Assembly (NCBI GenBank): GCA_039811865.1
Contig: JBDHZK010000067.1
Location: 1-13,683 of the forward strand
Direction: 5' to 3'
From: JBDHZK01 sp039811865
GTDB lineage: Bacteria; Actinomycetota; Actinomycetes; Propionibacteriales; Propionibacteriaceae
DNA: 13,683 bases
Under the pieces are notes generated by a model. The model was not told where the DNA came from. It saw nothing but the letters and a program-made list of their open reading frames with translations, and did not search any database. This document shows positions 6,566 through 13,401 of the stretch, one piece after another. The stretch's first letter is position 1. Each line of letters begins with the position of its first letter. Position numbers and translations under genes: made by a program.

Positions 6566-7621
6566 GTGACCGAACTTACCCACCCCACCGCCCCGGCGCA
6601 TTTGGACGGCAAGCTGGCCAGGCTCCTGGGCGCGGTCGAACCGCTCCAACCGGACCTGCTCAACGCCGATGCGCCCCGGCCAAAGCCGCGCCGGTGGTGG
6701 CACAACGCCGGCATCCGCTTCTTGTTCACGGTGCTGGTCTGGCTCTTCTTGACCATGCTCGGCGGCTTCATCGGCGGGGTCACCGGCCTGGTGGCCCTGG
6801 GCCCGATGACCCCAACCGCGACCGTCTACGTGACGCTCGTCCTGATCGTCGCTAGCTTGCTCGCCTATCTCGCGTTGACGTTGGTGTTCGAGGGACGCCG
6901 CCCGCCGATCGAGCTGGCGCCCCGCCGCGCCGGCGGCCTGTTGACCGGACTACTCATCGGCGGCGGGCTCAACGCGCTCTGCCTGGGGATCATGGCGCTC
7001 CTCGGCGCCTTCCAGGTGACCGGGACGAACCCTGCCTACGAGTGGGGCATCCCAATGCTGACCGCGGGGTTGCAGGCCGCCGTCTTCGAGGAGGTCGCCT
7101 TCCGGGGCGTCATGTTCCGGCTCGTCGAGGAGGGCCTGGGCACCTGGGGTGCCCTGGCGATCAGCGCGTCGGTTTTCGGCGCCGTCCATCTCACCAACGA
7201 GAACGGCACCGTGATCGGGGCAGTGTGCGTCGCGCTGGCGGGCGTCCTGCTGGGCGTGTTGTACGCCCTTACGCGCAGCCTGTGGTTGGTGATGGGGCTG
7301 CACGCCGCGTGGAACATCGTCCAGGGCCCGGTGTTCGGCGTGGTGGTCTCGGGAACCAGCCAGACCGGCTCGGGCTTCCTGGTGTCGCGCACCTTGGGGC
7401 CGGAGTGGCTTTCCGGCGGTCCATTCGGGATGGAGGCCAGCGTCGTCACCCTGGTCGTCTTGGCCGCCAGCTCGGCCCTGGTCGGCTGGCTGATCGTCAA
7501 GCGAAAGGTGCTCGTCCAGCCGGCCTGGGTGCGCCGCAGGCTGCTGGCCGCGGCGTCCGGGACGACCCCGACCGCGCCGCGGGAAGTTCCGGCTTCCCCG
7601 ACTCCGACCGAGGCGAGCTAG
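6566..7621 (+). CDS. CPBP family intramembrane glutamic endopeptidase
   Basis: The 351-aa polytopic membrane protein of the CPBP (CAAX protease / Abi, Rce1-like) family cleaves substrates within the membrane using paired Glu and His residues. After a soluble N-terminus of about 50 residues, hydrophobic segments lie at about 51-79, 85-108, 124-149, 162-177, 195-210, 215-236, 238-255 and 291-311. All three family motifs are present: EEVAFR with Glu175, Glu176 and Arg180; FGAVH with His208; and HAAWN with His246 and Asn250. The catalytic set thus looks intact. The last 40 residues form a basic stretch then a Pro/Thr/Ala-rich tail, likely cytoplasmic and disordered. The GTG start is chosen from the TANNNT box 6 nt upstream, with no ribosome site. 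It stands alone between divergent and convergent genes. Bacterial members act in peptide maturation or bacteriocin immunity; the target here is unknown. Confidence 0.9.
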   Translation: MTELTHPTAPAHLDGKLARLLGAVEPLQPDLLNADAPRPKPRRWWHNAGIRFLFTVLVWLFLTMLGGFIGGVTGLVALGPMTPTATVYVTLVLIVASLLAYLALTLVFEGRRPPIELAPRRAGGLLTGLLIGGGLNALCLGIMALLGAFQVTGTNPAYEWGIPMLTAGLQAAVFEEVAFRGVMFRLVEEGLGTWGALAISASVFGAVHLTNENGTVIGAVCVALAGVLLGVLYALTRSLWLVMGLHAAWNIVQGPVFGVVVSGTSQTGSGFLVSRTLGPEWLSGGPFGMEASVVTLVVLAASSALVGWLIVKRKVLVQPAWVRRRLLAAASGTTPTAPREVPASPTPTEAS

Positions 7622-7637
7622 AGACCCGCTCGGTGGG

Positions 7638-7651
7638 CGACCGGGCGGTCG
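7638..7651. terminator. Weak stem-loop between two convergent genes
   Basis: CGACC, loop GGGC, GGTCG forms a 5-bp hairpin 17 nt after the CPBP stop and 65 nt after the convergent hypothetical gene. There is no T-run, so it is at best a weak terminator. The rest of the 94-bp gap shows nothing else I can support. Confidence 0.2.
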
Positions 7652-7715
7652 ACTCTCGAGCCCGTCGTAGCGGTGAACCCCACCTCGCCCTTGCGCCCGG
7701 CCAAGGGGCGAACCC

Positions 7716-9071
7716 CTACCTCCGCGGGCGCGCCTGGGCCTCGGCCAACGTCCTCGGCGCTCGGGGGTCGAGGCGCGCCGCGTGCGGCGGGATCGCCGCG
7801 ATCTCCTCGGCTCGCGACTCGGCATTGATCGGCAGTTCCCAGTCGGCATGGGAGTTGAGCAAGGCGACGGCTGCGGCGAGCCACCTCGGTTGAAAGGACG
7901 GATCTCGGCGGGCGATCGCCGGGATCTCGCCAAGCATGTGCGGCGCCAGGACGAGCTTCGGCTCGGTGGGCACGTCGAGGACCTCGGTGACCGGCCGGTC
8001 GAACACGAACCGCAGCGAGACGTCGTCCCGCGAGGCGTCCAACAGCAGGCCCAGCGGGCGCCCGATCGGCTCCCATGGCTCGACCTGGGCGCGGCCCAAT
8101 ACGCGCTGCGCCTCGGCCGCGATCACGTCCGGGCAAGACCCCTCGCTGCGGCGCCGGTGCCCCAGGGCGAGCGAGAACGGGCGGCCATGCTTGCGAGCTA
8201 GGTCCACGAACATCGGCAGGTAGGCGTCTAGGAAGGCGCGCGCCTGCGGCCGTTCGAAATCGGGGCACTGCTCGGCGGTGCCGAACTGGGTCTGGAGCAC
8301 CCACTCCACCTGGTTGTGCACGCGGCGCAGCCTCGGCGTCCAGTGCAGTTGCTCCCCCACCTGGGGATGCTCGTCCAGGAACTCCAACTCGAAGCGGCGC
8401 CACCGCGCGAGCCCGTCGTGGGTCGCGGTGGCGATGTGCTCGCCCAGATCCTTGGCCGACTCGATCAGTCCGCGCTCGGCGATTCGGCCCACGCCGGTGA
8501 TCGCTGCCGCGGCAGGGGGACGCGGGTCGAGCGCCCGCAGCGCCCCTTGCAGGCCCTCGGCGATCCGCTCCGCGGCGGACGCCCCAACGACCACCTGCCC
8601 AGCCGGGTCGGGCAGGCCCTGCCACAACAGTTCTCGGTCGCAGCCCAAGACCTGACAGATTCGGTCGAGGGCGGCGTCGCGGGCGCGGCACGAATCGGGG
8701 AGACCAGCGTCTCGGCGGGTGAACCGGATGGCGCGCTGATCGAGCCAGACGCTGAGCAGTGCCGCCGGCCCACCGTCGGTGCCGAGGTGCCCTGGGTCGC
8801 CCAAAGCCAGCTGATCGCTGATGTAGGAACCGGCGTCGTCCAGGTCGTAGGCGCTCATCCCCAGCGACTCCAGGTCGCCGGCCTGATTGATCGGGATCTC
8901 GATCTCGCTGGTCCGAGCACCCGGCCAGTCGGCGAGGGCGGTCGCGAGGTTGGCCGCGACGCGAGTTCGCCAGGTCGCCTCCGGCGCGGACTGCGAGCCG
9001 GACGAAGACGGCACGAATCCGGCGACGGCCGGCCACGGCACCTCCCGGCGAACATCGGTGTCGGCGTACAT
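7716..9071 (-). CDS. Hypothetical protein, unrecognised
   Basis: I do not recognise this 451-aa protein. It has balanced composition and no signal peptide, membrane segment or nucleotide-binding motif, so it is probably cytoplasmic. Visible features are an acidic segment after residue 60 (SEIEIPINQAGDLESLGMSAYDLDDA), an Ala-rich centre around ASAAERIAEGLQGALRALDP, an aromatic and charged stretch (ARWRRFELEFLDEHPQ), PLGLLLDASRDDVSLRFVF, and a C-terminal IPAIARRDPSF motif. Cys residues are few. The ATG at 9071 has GGGAG about 4-5 nt upstream. An ATG at 9122 would add 17 low-complexity residues and sits 6 nt after a TAATCT box, so a leaderless longer form is possible. An arginine-rich frame over the same DNA is a shadow. 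The gene is divergent from a two-repeat lipoprotein with a very short gap and convergent with the CPBP gene. Function is unknown. Confidence 0.75.
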   Translation of the reverse strand: MYADTDVRREVPWPAVAGFVPSSSGSQSAPEATWRTRVAANLATALADWPGARTSEIEIPINQAGDLESLGMSAYDLDDAGSYISDQLALGDPGHLGTDGGPAALLSVWLDQRAIRFTRRDAGLPDSCRARDAALDRICQVLGCDRELLWQGLPDPAGQVVVGASAAERIAEGLQGALRALDPRPPAAAAITGVGRIAERGLIESAKDLGEHIATATHDGLARWRRFELEFLDEHPQVGEQLHWTPRLRRVHNQVEWVLQTQFGTAEQCPDFERPQARAFLDAYLPMFVDLARKHGRPFSLALGHRRRSEGSCPDVIAAEAQRVLGRAQVEPWEPIGRPLGLLLDASRDDVSLRFVFDRPVTEVLDVPTEPKLVLAPHMLGEIPAIARRDPSFQPRWLAAAVALLNSHADWELPINAESRAEEIAAIPPHAARLDPRAPRTLAEAQARPRR

Positions 9072-9128
9072 CGCACTCCCATCGCTAGCGACCGCGGCGC
9101 CGGGCGCCTGGGCCGAACGCATGCGGCA

Positions 9129-9134
9129 AGATTA
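9129..9134 (-). promoter_or_regulatory. Candidate -10 box in a compact divergent promoter
   Basis: TAATCT on the minus strand lies 6 nt before an ATG at 9122, fitting a leaderless start or a short leader to the ATG at 9071. On the plus strand the same bases read AAGATT(A), 5 nt before the GTG of the lipoprotein at 9139, so one element may serve both directions. Confidence 0.4.
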
Positions 9135-9138
9135 GGGC

Positions 9139-9882
9139 GTGCGGAATCGATGGGCCCCGGTGTGCGCACTGCTCGTGCTCAGCGGCCTGGCCGGCTGTAC
9201 CGGCGCCGCACCAGCCGCGCAGCAGCAGAGCACCGCCACCGCGCCGGTATCCGCCGGACCCCAGGGTTCGACCGAGCCCGGTCACACCGTCACGGTGTCC
9301 GGACAAGTGATCCGCGGGGTTCCGGCCGGATTCGAGTTTCCGCCGGACGTGGTGGTCACCACCTCCAGCACGACCGAGTCCGGTGGGGTCGTGCAGTTGG
9401 CGGCTCCGCTGAACGACACGCTGCTCGCCTTCTACCGGAGTCGACTCCCGATCGGCGGCTTCGGCATCGTGGGGGACACCCCGCAGTCGATAGCGTGGGC
9501 CGGACGGGGCTACACCGGCGCCATTCAGTCCGGCGGGATCATCTCATTCACCAGGGGAAACGCGACCCAACGACCGGCCAAGGAAGACCAGACGCCGTTG
9601 GATTTCGGCCTGGTCAACGTGCCCCAGGGCTTGCGCTACCCCGCGGGGACGTCTGCCACGCAGATCGCCGATCGGGACGCCGGGGCGTCCTACTACCTGA
9701 CCGGTCGCCCACCGGCCGAAGTGGCCCAGTTCTTCGCCGAGGGCCTGGCGGACTGGGGCGAGCGGATCACGTCCGACACCACCAGTGGCGGCACCCGGAC
9801 CATCAAGTTCAGCGACCCCGACTTCGACTCGACTCTTACTGCGAGCGCTGACGGTCTCAAGCTGTCCCACGTTCGCCGCTGA
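9139..9882 (+). CDS. Putative lipoprotein with two related repeat domains
   Basis: The 247-aa exported lipoprotein has a basic start (MRNRW), a hydrophobic stretch and the lipobox LAGC with the modified Cys at 20, then an Ala/Gln/Ser-rich linker to about residue 50. The body looks like two copies of one module of about 80 residues. The first starts at VPAGFEFPPD and has PLNDTLLAFYRSRLPIGGF; the second starts at VPQGLRYPAG and has PPAEVAQFFAEGLADWGER. Each is a Pro-Gly loop, beta strands, an amphipathic helix of the pattern P--x---FY---L---G, and further strands. I cannot name the family. The GTG at 9139 is the only start that gives a complete signal peptide. It is divergent from the 451-aa gene and convergent with lepA, with a 43-bp gap and no strong terminator. 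It likely sits on the outer face of the cell membrane; its role is unknown. Confidence 0.85.
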   Translation: MRNRWAPVCALLVLSGLAGCTGAAPAAQQQSTATAPVSAGPQGSTEPGHTVTVSGQVIRGVPAGFEFPPDVVVTTSSTTESGGVVQLAAPLNDTLLAFYRSRLPIGGFGIVGDTPQSIAWAGRGYTGAIQSGGIISFTRGNATQRPAKEDQTPLDFGLVNVPQGLRYPAGTSATQIADRDAGASYYLTGRPPAEVAQFFAEGLADWGERITSDTTSGGTRTIKFSDPDFDSTLTASADGLKLSHVRR

Positions 9883-9925
9883 GCTCCGCCAGGCGTTCGA
9901 CCCCGAGCCCGCGAAGGCCCGAACC

Positions 9926-11755
9926 CTACTTCTTCGGCGGCTCGGAGGTATTCAGCGCGGCCACGAATGCCTCCTGCGGCACCTCTACGCGACCGACCAT
10001 CTTCATGCGCTTCTTACCCTCTTTCTGCTTCTCGAGCAGCTTGCGCTTGCGGGTGATGTCACCGCCGTAGCACTTCGCCAGGACGTCCTTGCGGATCGCC
10101 CGGACGGTCTCGCGCGCGATCACACGCGCCCCGATCGCGGCCTGGATCGGCACCTCGAACTGCTGCCGCGGAATCAGCTTGCGCAGCTTCTCGGCCATGG
10201 CGACGCCGTAGCCGTACGCCTTGTCCTTGTGGACGATTGCGCTGAAGGCGTCCACGGGTTCGCCGTGCAGGAGGATGTCGACCTTGACCAGCTCGGCCGC
10301 CTGCTCCCCCGCCTCGTCGTAGTCAAGGCTGGCGTACCCCTTGGTCCGCGACTTCAGCGCATCGAAGAAGTCGAACACGATCTCGGCCAGGGGCAGCAGG
10401 TAGCGGATCTCGACGCGGTCCTCCGAGAGGTAGTCCAGCCCCTGCTGGACGCCGCGGCGGGTCTGGCAAAGCTCCATGATCGTGCCGATGTACTCCGCCG
10501 GCGCCAGGATCGTGGCGCGCACCGTCGGCTCATACACTTCGGCTACCTTGCCGCTGGGGTACTCCGACGGGTTGGTGACGTCGTGCTCGGTGCCGTCCTC
10601 CATCACGACGCGGTATTCGACGTTGGGCGCGGTCGAAATCAGGTCGAGGTTGAACTCGCGCTCGAGCCGTTCCCGGACGATCTCCATGTGCAGCAGCCCG
10701 AGGAAGCCGACCCGAAAGCCGAAGCCGAGGGCGCCGGACGTTTCCGGCTCATAGGTCAAGGCGGCGTCGTTCAGCTGAAGCTTGTCCAGTGCCTCGCGCA
10801 GTTCGGGGAAGTCGTTGCCCTCGATCGGGTAGAGCCCCGCGAACACCATCGGGTGCGGCTGCCGGTAACCGCCGAGATCCTGGGTCGCGGGTCGCCCGGC
10901 GGAGGTCACCGTGTCGCCGACGCGGGACTGGCGGACCTCCTTGACTCCGGTGATCAGGTAGCCGACCTCACCAACGCCCAGGGCGTTGGCCTTCATCGGC
11001 TCGGGCGAGATCACCCCGACCTCGAGCGTCTCGTGGGTCGCCTTGGTCGACATCATCAAGACGCGCTCGCGGTGGGTGAGTTCCCCGTCGACCACTCGGA
11101 CATAGGTGACCACGCCGCGGTAGGTGTCGTAGACGGAGTCGAAGATCAGCGCCCGAGCCGGCGCCTTCGGGTCCCCGGACGGCGCGGGGACCTGCGCGAC
11201 GATCTCGTCTAGCAGCTCGCGGACGCCGACGCCCGTCTTCGCCGAAACTCGAAAGACGTCCTGTGGCTCGCAACCCACCAGGTGGGCGATCTCGGCGGCG
11301 TACTTGTCCGGCTGAGCGCTCGGCAGGTCGATCTTATTGAGCACGGGAATGATGTGCAGGTCGGCGCCCAGCGCGAGGTAGAGGTTCGCCAGGGTCTGCG
11401 CCTCGATCCCCTGGGCGGCATCGATCAGCAGGATCGCACCCTCGCAGGCGGCCAAAGACCGAGACACCTCGTAGGTGAAGTCGACATGGCCAGGGGTGTC
11501 GATCATGTTGAGGACGTAGTCGGTGCCGGCGACGCTCCAGGGCATGCGCACGGCCTGGGACTTGATCGTGATGCCGCGTTCGCGCTCAATGTCCATCCGG
11601 TCGAGGTACTGCGCCCGCATCGACCGCTCGTCGACCACGCCGGTCAACTGCAGCATGCGGTCGGCCAGGGTGGACTTGCCGTGGTCGATGTGCGCGATGA
11701 TGCTGAAGTTGCGGATGATCGCCGGGTCGGTCCGGCCGGGACTGGGTGCGGGCAT
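9926..11755 (-). CDS. lepA: LepA / elongation factor 4, ribosomal GTPase
   Basis: The 609-aa product is the ribosome-binding translational GTPase EF4 (LepA), which acts on ribosomes in initiation, back-translocation or assembly depending on the study. G1 AHIDHGKST is at 21-29, G2 GITIK at 61-65, G3 DTPGH at 86-90 and G4 NKID at 140-143. EF-G-like domains follow, and the LepA-specific C-terminal domain is clear: GGDITRKRKLLEKQKEGKKR near the end, then VEVPQEAFVAAL. Length is normal for the family. The ATG at 11755 is chosen because homologs start just before the IRNFSIIAHIDHG strand and because GAGGAG lies immediately upstream; a GTG at 11800 would add 15 atypical residues. It is divergent from rpsT, as is usual in Actinomycetota. 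Downstream, instead of the hemW neighbourhood, there is about 8.5 kb of unrelated genes. The assignment is secure. Confidence 0.97.
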   Translation of the reverse strand: MPAPSPGRTDPAIIRNFSIIAHIDHGKSTLADRMLQLTGVVDERSMRAQYLDRMDIERERGITIKSQAVRMPWSVAGTDYVLNMIDTPGHVDFTYEVSRSLAACEGAILLIDAAQGIEAQTLANLYLALGADLHIIPVLNKIDLPSAQPDKYAAEIAHLVGCEPQDVFRVSAKTGVGVRELLDEIVAQVPAPSGDPKAPARALIFDSVYDTYRGVVTYVRVVDGELTHRERVLMMSTKATHETLEVGVISPEPMKANALGVGEVGYLITGVKEVRQSRVGDTVTSAGRPATQDLGGYRQPHPMVFAGLYPIEGNDFPELREALDKLQLNDAALTYEPETSGALGFGFRVGFLGLLHMEIVRERLEREFNLDLISTAPNVEYRVVMEDGTEHDVTNPSEYPSGKVAEVYEPTVRATILAPAEYIGTIMELCQTRRGVQQGLDYLSEDRVEIRYLLPLAEIVFDFFDALKSRTKGYASLDYDEAGEQAAELVKVDILLHGEPVDAFSAIVHKDKAYGYGVAMAEKLRKLIPRQQFEVPIQAAIGARVIARETVRAIRKDVLAKCYGGDITRKRKLLEKQKEGKKRMKMVGRVEVPQEAFVAALNTSEPPKK

Positions 11756-11912
11756 GGCTCCTCGTGGGTCTGGGACGAGACATCTTCTCACGCTCACCAA
11801 GCGAGCTTGCCGGTCGCGCGGACGGCACGTTTGGCTGGAACCCGAGAACTGCGCCCCAGCCTGGACGCCTCCGCCGTCGTCCGCCGATTTGGGTGGACCC
11901 TCAGCGCGCTGC

Positions 11913-11918
11913 TAGTGT
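11913..11918 (+). promoter_or_regulatory. Candidate -10 box of rpsT
   Basis: TAGTGT fits TANNNT. A TTG-containing stretch (TTGGGT, 11889-11894) lies 18 bp upstream as a possible -35. Transcription would start near 11925, giving a leader of about 74 nt. The remaining divergent region towards lepA (about 11756-11888) shows no further site I can support. Confidence 0.4.
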
Positions 11919-11926
11919 GAACGACC

Positions 11927-11940
11927 GCGCCCTTGGGCGC
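11927..11940 (+). promoter_or_regulatory. Stem-loop in the rpsT leader
   Basis: The stretch reads GCGCC, CTTG, GGCGC, with self-complementary arms. If transcription starts at about 11925, this hairpin would be the 5' end of the rpsT mRNA. It could stabilise the message or take part in feedback control, but no S20-like binding site can be shown from sequence. Confidence 0.3.
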
Positions 11941-11998
11941 ATCCTCTGGCTTCCGAACGAGGCCGAACCCTGTCAATCGTGAGTAACGAAGGCTGCTT

Positions 11999-12259
11999 GT
12001 GGCAAACATCAAGTCCCAGATGAAGCGGATCAAGACGAACGAGAAGTCGCGTCTGCGCAACAAGGCCGTCAAGTCCGCCCTGCGCACCCACATCCGCCAC
12101 TTCCGCGAGGCTGCGGCCGCCGGCGACGCCACCAAGGCGCAGGAGCTGGCTCAGGTCGCCTGTCGGGCGCTCGACAAGGCCGCCTCGAAGGGCGTCATCC
12201 ACACCAACCAGGCCGCGAACCGCAAGTCCGCGATCGCCTCGCAGGCCGCCGCTCTCTGA
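11999..12259 (+). CDS. rpsT: 30S ribosomal protein S20
   Basis: The 86-aa small-subunit protein bS20 binds 16S rRNA and stabilises the body of the 30S subunit. The sequence is almost entirely helical and very basic, with the family signature MANIKSQMKRIKTNEKSRLR at the start, then RNKAVKSALRT and the C-terminal GVIHTNQAANRKS segment. Length is standard. The GTG start is supported by GAAGG about 6 nt upstream and by homology from the first residue. It is a single-gene unit divergent from lepA and convergent with holA, ended by the hairpin at 12276-12299. Assignment is secure. Confidence 0.98.
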   Translation: MANIKSQMKRIKTNEKSRLRNKAVKSALRTHIRHFREAAAAGDATKAQELAQVACRALDKAASKGVIHTNQAANRKSAIASQAAAL

Positions 12260-12275
12260 GTCGGCCAACCCGCTG

Positions 12276-12299
12276 ACGCCTCGCCTTCGGGCGAGGCGT
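12276..12299 (+). terminator. Terminator hairpin after rpsT
   Basis: A perfect 10-bp stem (ACGCCTCGCC / GGCGAGGCGT) is closed by the very stable TTCG tetraloop and followed by a short TTTCGCATT tract. It starts 16 nt after the rpsT stop. The T-run is short, as is common in high-GC genomes. It lies between convergent rpsT and holA and may limit read-through both ways. Confidence 0.8.
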
Positions 12300-12314
12300 T
12301 TCGCATTCATGACG

Positions 12315-13316
12315 TCAGCCGCGGGCTGCCGCGACCGCCAGCACCATCCGCTCGAGGGCGAAACCGGCGTCCGATTCGGCGCCCTTGACCGCCGCATCGG
12401 CCTGCGCGACGCGCGCGATCGCGGCGGCGATCCCCCGCTGTGACCAGCTACGCGCCTGCCTGCTCAGATCCCGCAGCTTCCAGGGCGGGACGCCAACCAG
12501 CCGGGCCAGGTCCGCTTCTCGCACCCGGGTGTCCCTGGCGTCCAGGTACTTGCCGAGCCCTCGAAGCGCGGCCGCCAACGCGCTGGTGATCAGCACCGGC
12601 GCGACCCCGGTTGACAGGGCCCAGCGCAATTTCTCCAAGGCCGCAGTCGCGTTGCCGGCCATCACGTCGTCGGCGACGGCGAAGCTGGTCACCTCGGCCC
12701 GACCCTCGAAGTAGCGGGCGATCAGGTCCTCGGTGATCATGGCGTCCGGCGAGTCGGCGAGCAGTTGGCGGACGGCCCCGGCCAGGGCTCCGAGGTCGGA
12801 TCCCACCGCATCTACCAGCACCGAGGCGGTGTGTTGGTCCAGCCGCGTCCCGGCCGAGCGCGCCTCGGCAACCACGAACTGGGGCAGCTCCCACGTCTTG
12901 ACCGGGGCGGCGTCCACGATCTCGTGCGCGGCCTTGCGCACCCGGTCGAGCACCGTCTTCCCCTTCTGGCCGCCGTGGTGAACGCAGACCAGGGCCAGCT
13001 CCGGCCCGGGGTCTTTCGCCAGTGCCAGCAGCGGTTCGACGAGCTCGGCTGGGAGCGACCCCAGGTCGGTGATGATCGCCACCGCCGAGGTGGCGAACAG
13101 GGATCCCCCGCTCAACTCAGCCAGCGCTCCCGCGCTCAGGCCGGCGGCGTTCGCGGAGTTCACCTCCGCTGTCGGTCGCGCGGCCCGCGCCGCAGTGAGC
13201 ACCGCCTGGACTCCACGGTCGAGCAAGAACGCCTCGCTGCCGGCGACCAGGACGCATCGTCCGAAGGGGTTTTCCACGCCCTCAGCATGCCAGTGCGCAC
13301 CCTCGGTGACCTTCAT
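12315..13316 (-). CDS. holA: DNA polymerase III subunit delta
   Basis: The product, 333 aa from this start, is the delta subunit of the DNA polymerase III clamp loader, which opens the sliding clamp during replication. After a short N-terminus comes CVLVAGSEAFLLDRGV, the usual opening strand and helix of HolA. Further matches are the GGSLFATSAVAIITD segment, LALVCVHHGGQKGK, the SDLGALAGAVRQLL helix of the collar region and ALRGLGKYLDARD with PPWKLRDLSRQAR near the C-terminus. As expected for delta, there is no Walker A motif. I placed the start at the ATG at 13316; a GTG at 13277 would fit homologs that begin nearer the first strand, and it has GAGGG close by. An in-frame extension to 13649 is not real because it overlaps a divergent gene and reads as low-quality sequence. 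Identity is secure; the start is uncertain. Confidence 0.92.
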   Translation of the reverse strand: MKVTEGAHWHAEGVENPFGRCVLVAGSEAFLLDRGVQAVLTAARAARPTAEVNSANAAGLSAGALAELSGGSLFATSAVAIITDLGSLPAELVEPLLALAKDPGPELALVCVHHGGQKGKTVLDRVRKAAHEIVDAAPVKTWELPQFVVAEARSAGTRLDQHTASVLVDAVGSDLGALAGAVRQLLADSPDAMITEDLIARYFEGRAEVTSFAVADDVMAGNATAALEKLRWALSTGVAPVLITSALAAALRGLGKYLDARDTRVREADLARLVGVPPWKLRDLSRQARSWSQRGIAAAIARVAQADAAVKGAESDAGFALERMVLAVAAARG

Positions 13317-13401
13317 CGCGGACGCCGTCTCGGACTTCGGGGTAGGGCGTCCAAGACGGGGTGCATTGCCGAGACCCCGGGGCGACTTGCCGGCTGGCGT
13401 T

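Noticed and set aside
7618..9036. Long minus-strand open frame (472 codons) overlapping the 451-aa gene
   Set aside because: The translation is dominated by Arg, Gly, Pro and Ala and lacks the balanced composition of the neighbouring frame; it is a high-GC shadow.
9883..9925. Terminator between the lipoprotein gene and lepA
   Set aside because: GTTCG and CGAAC can pair only across about 20 nt with no solid inner stem and no T-run.
9785..11212. 475-codon open frame antisense to lepA
   Set aside because: It lies opposite well-conserved LepA sequence and arises from codon bias in GC-rich DNA.
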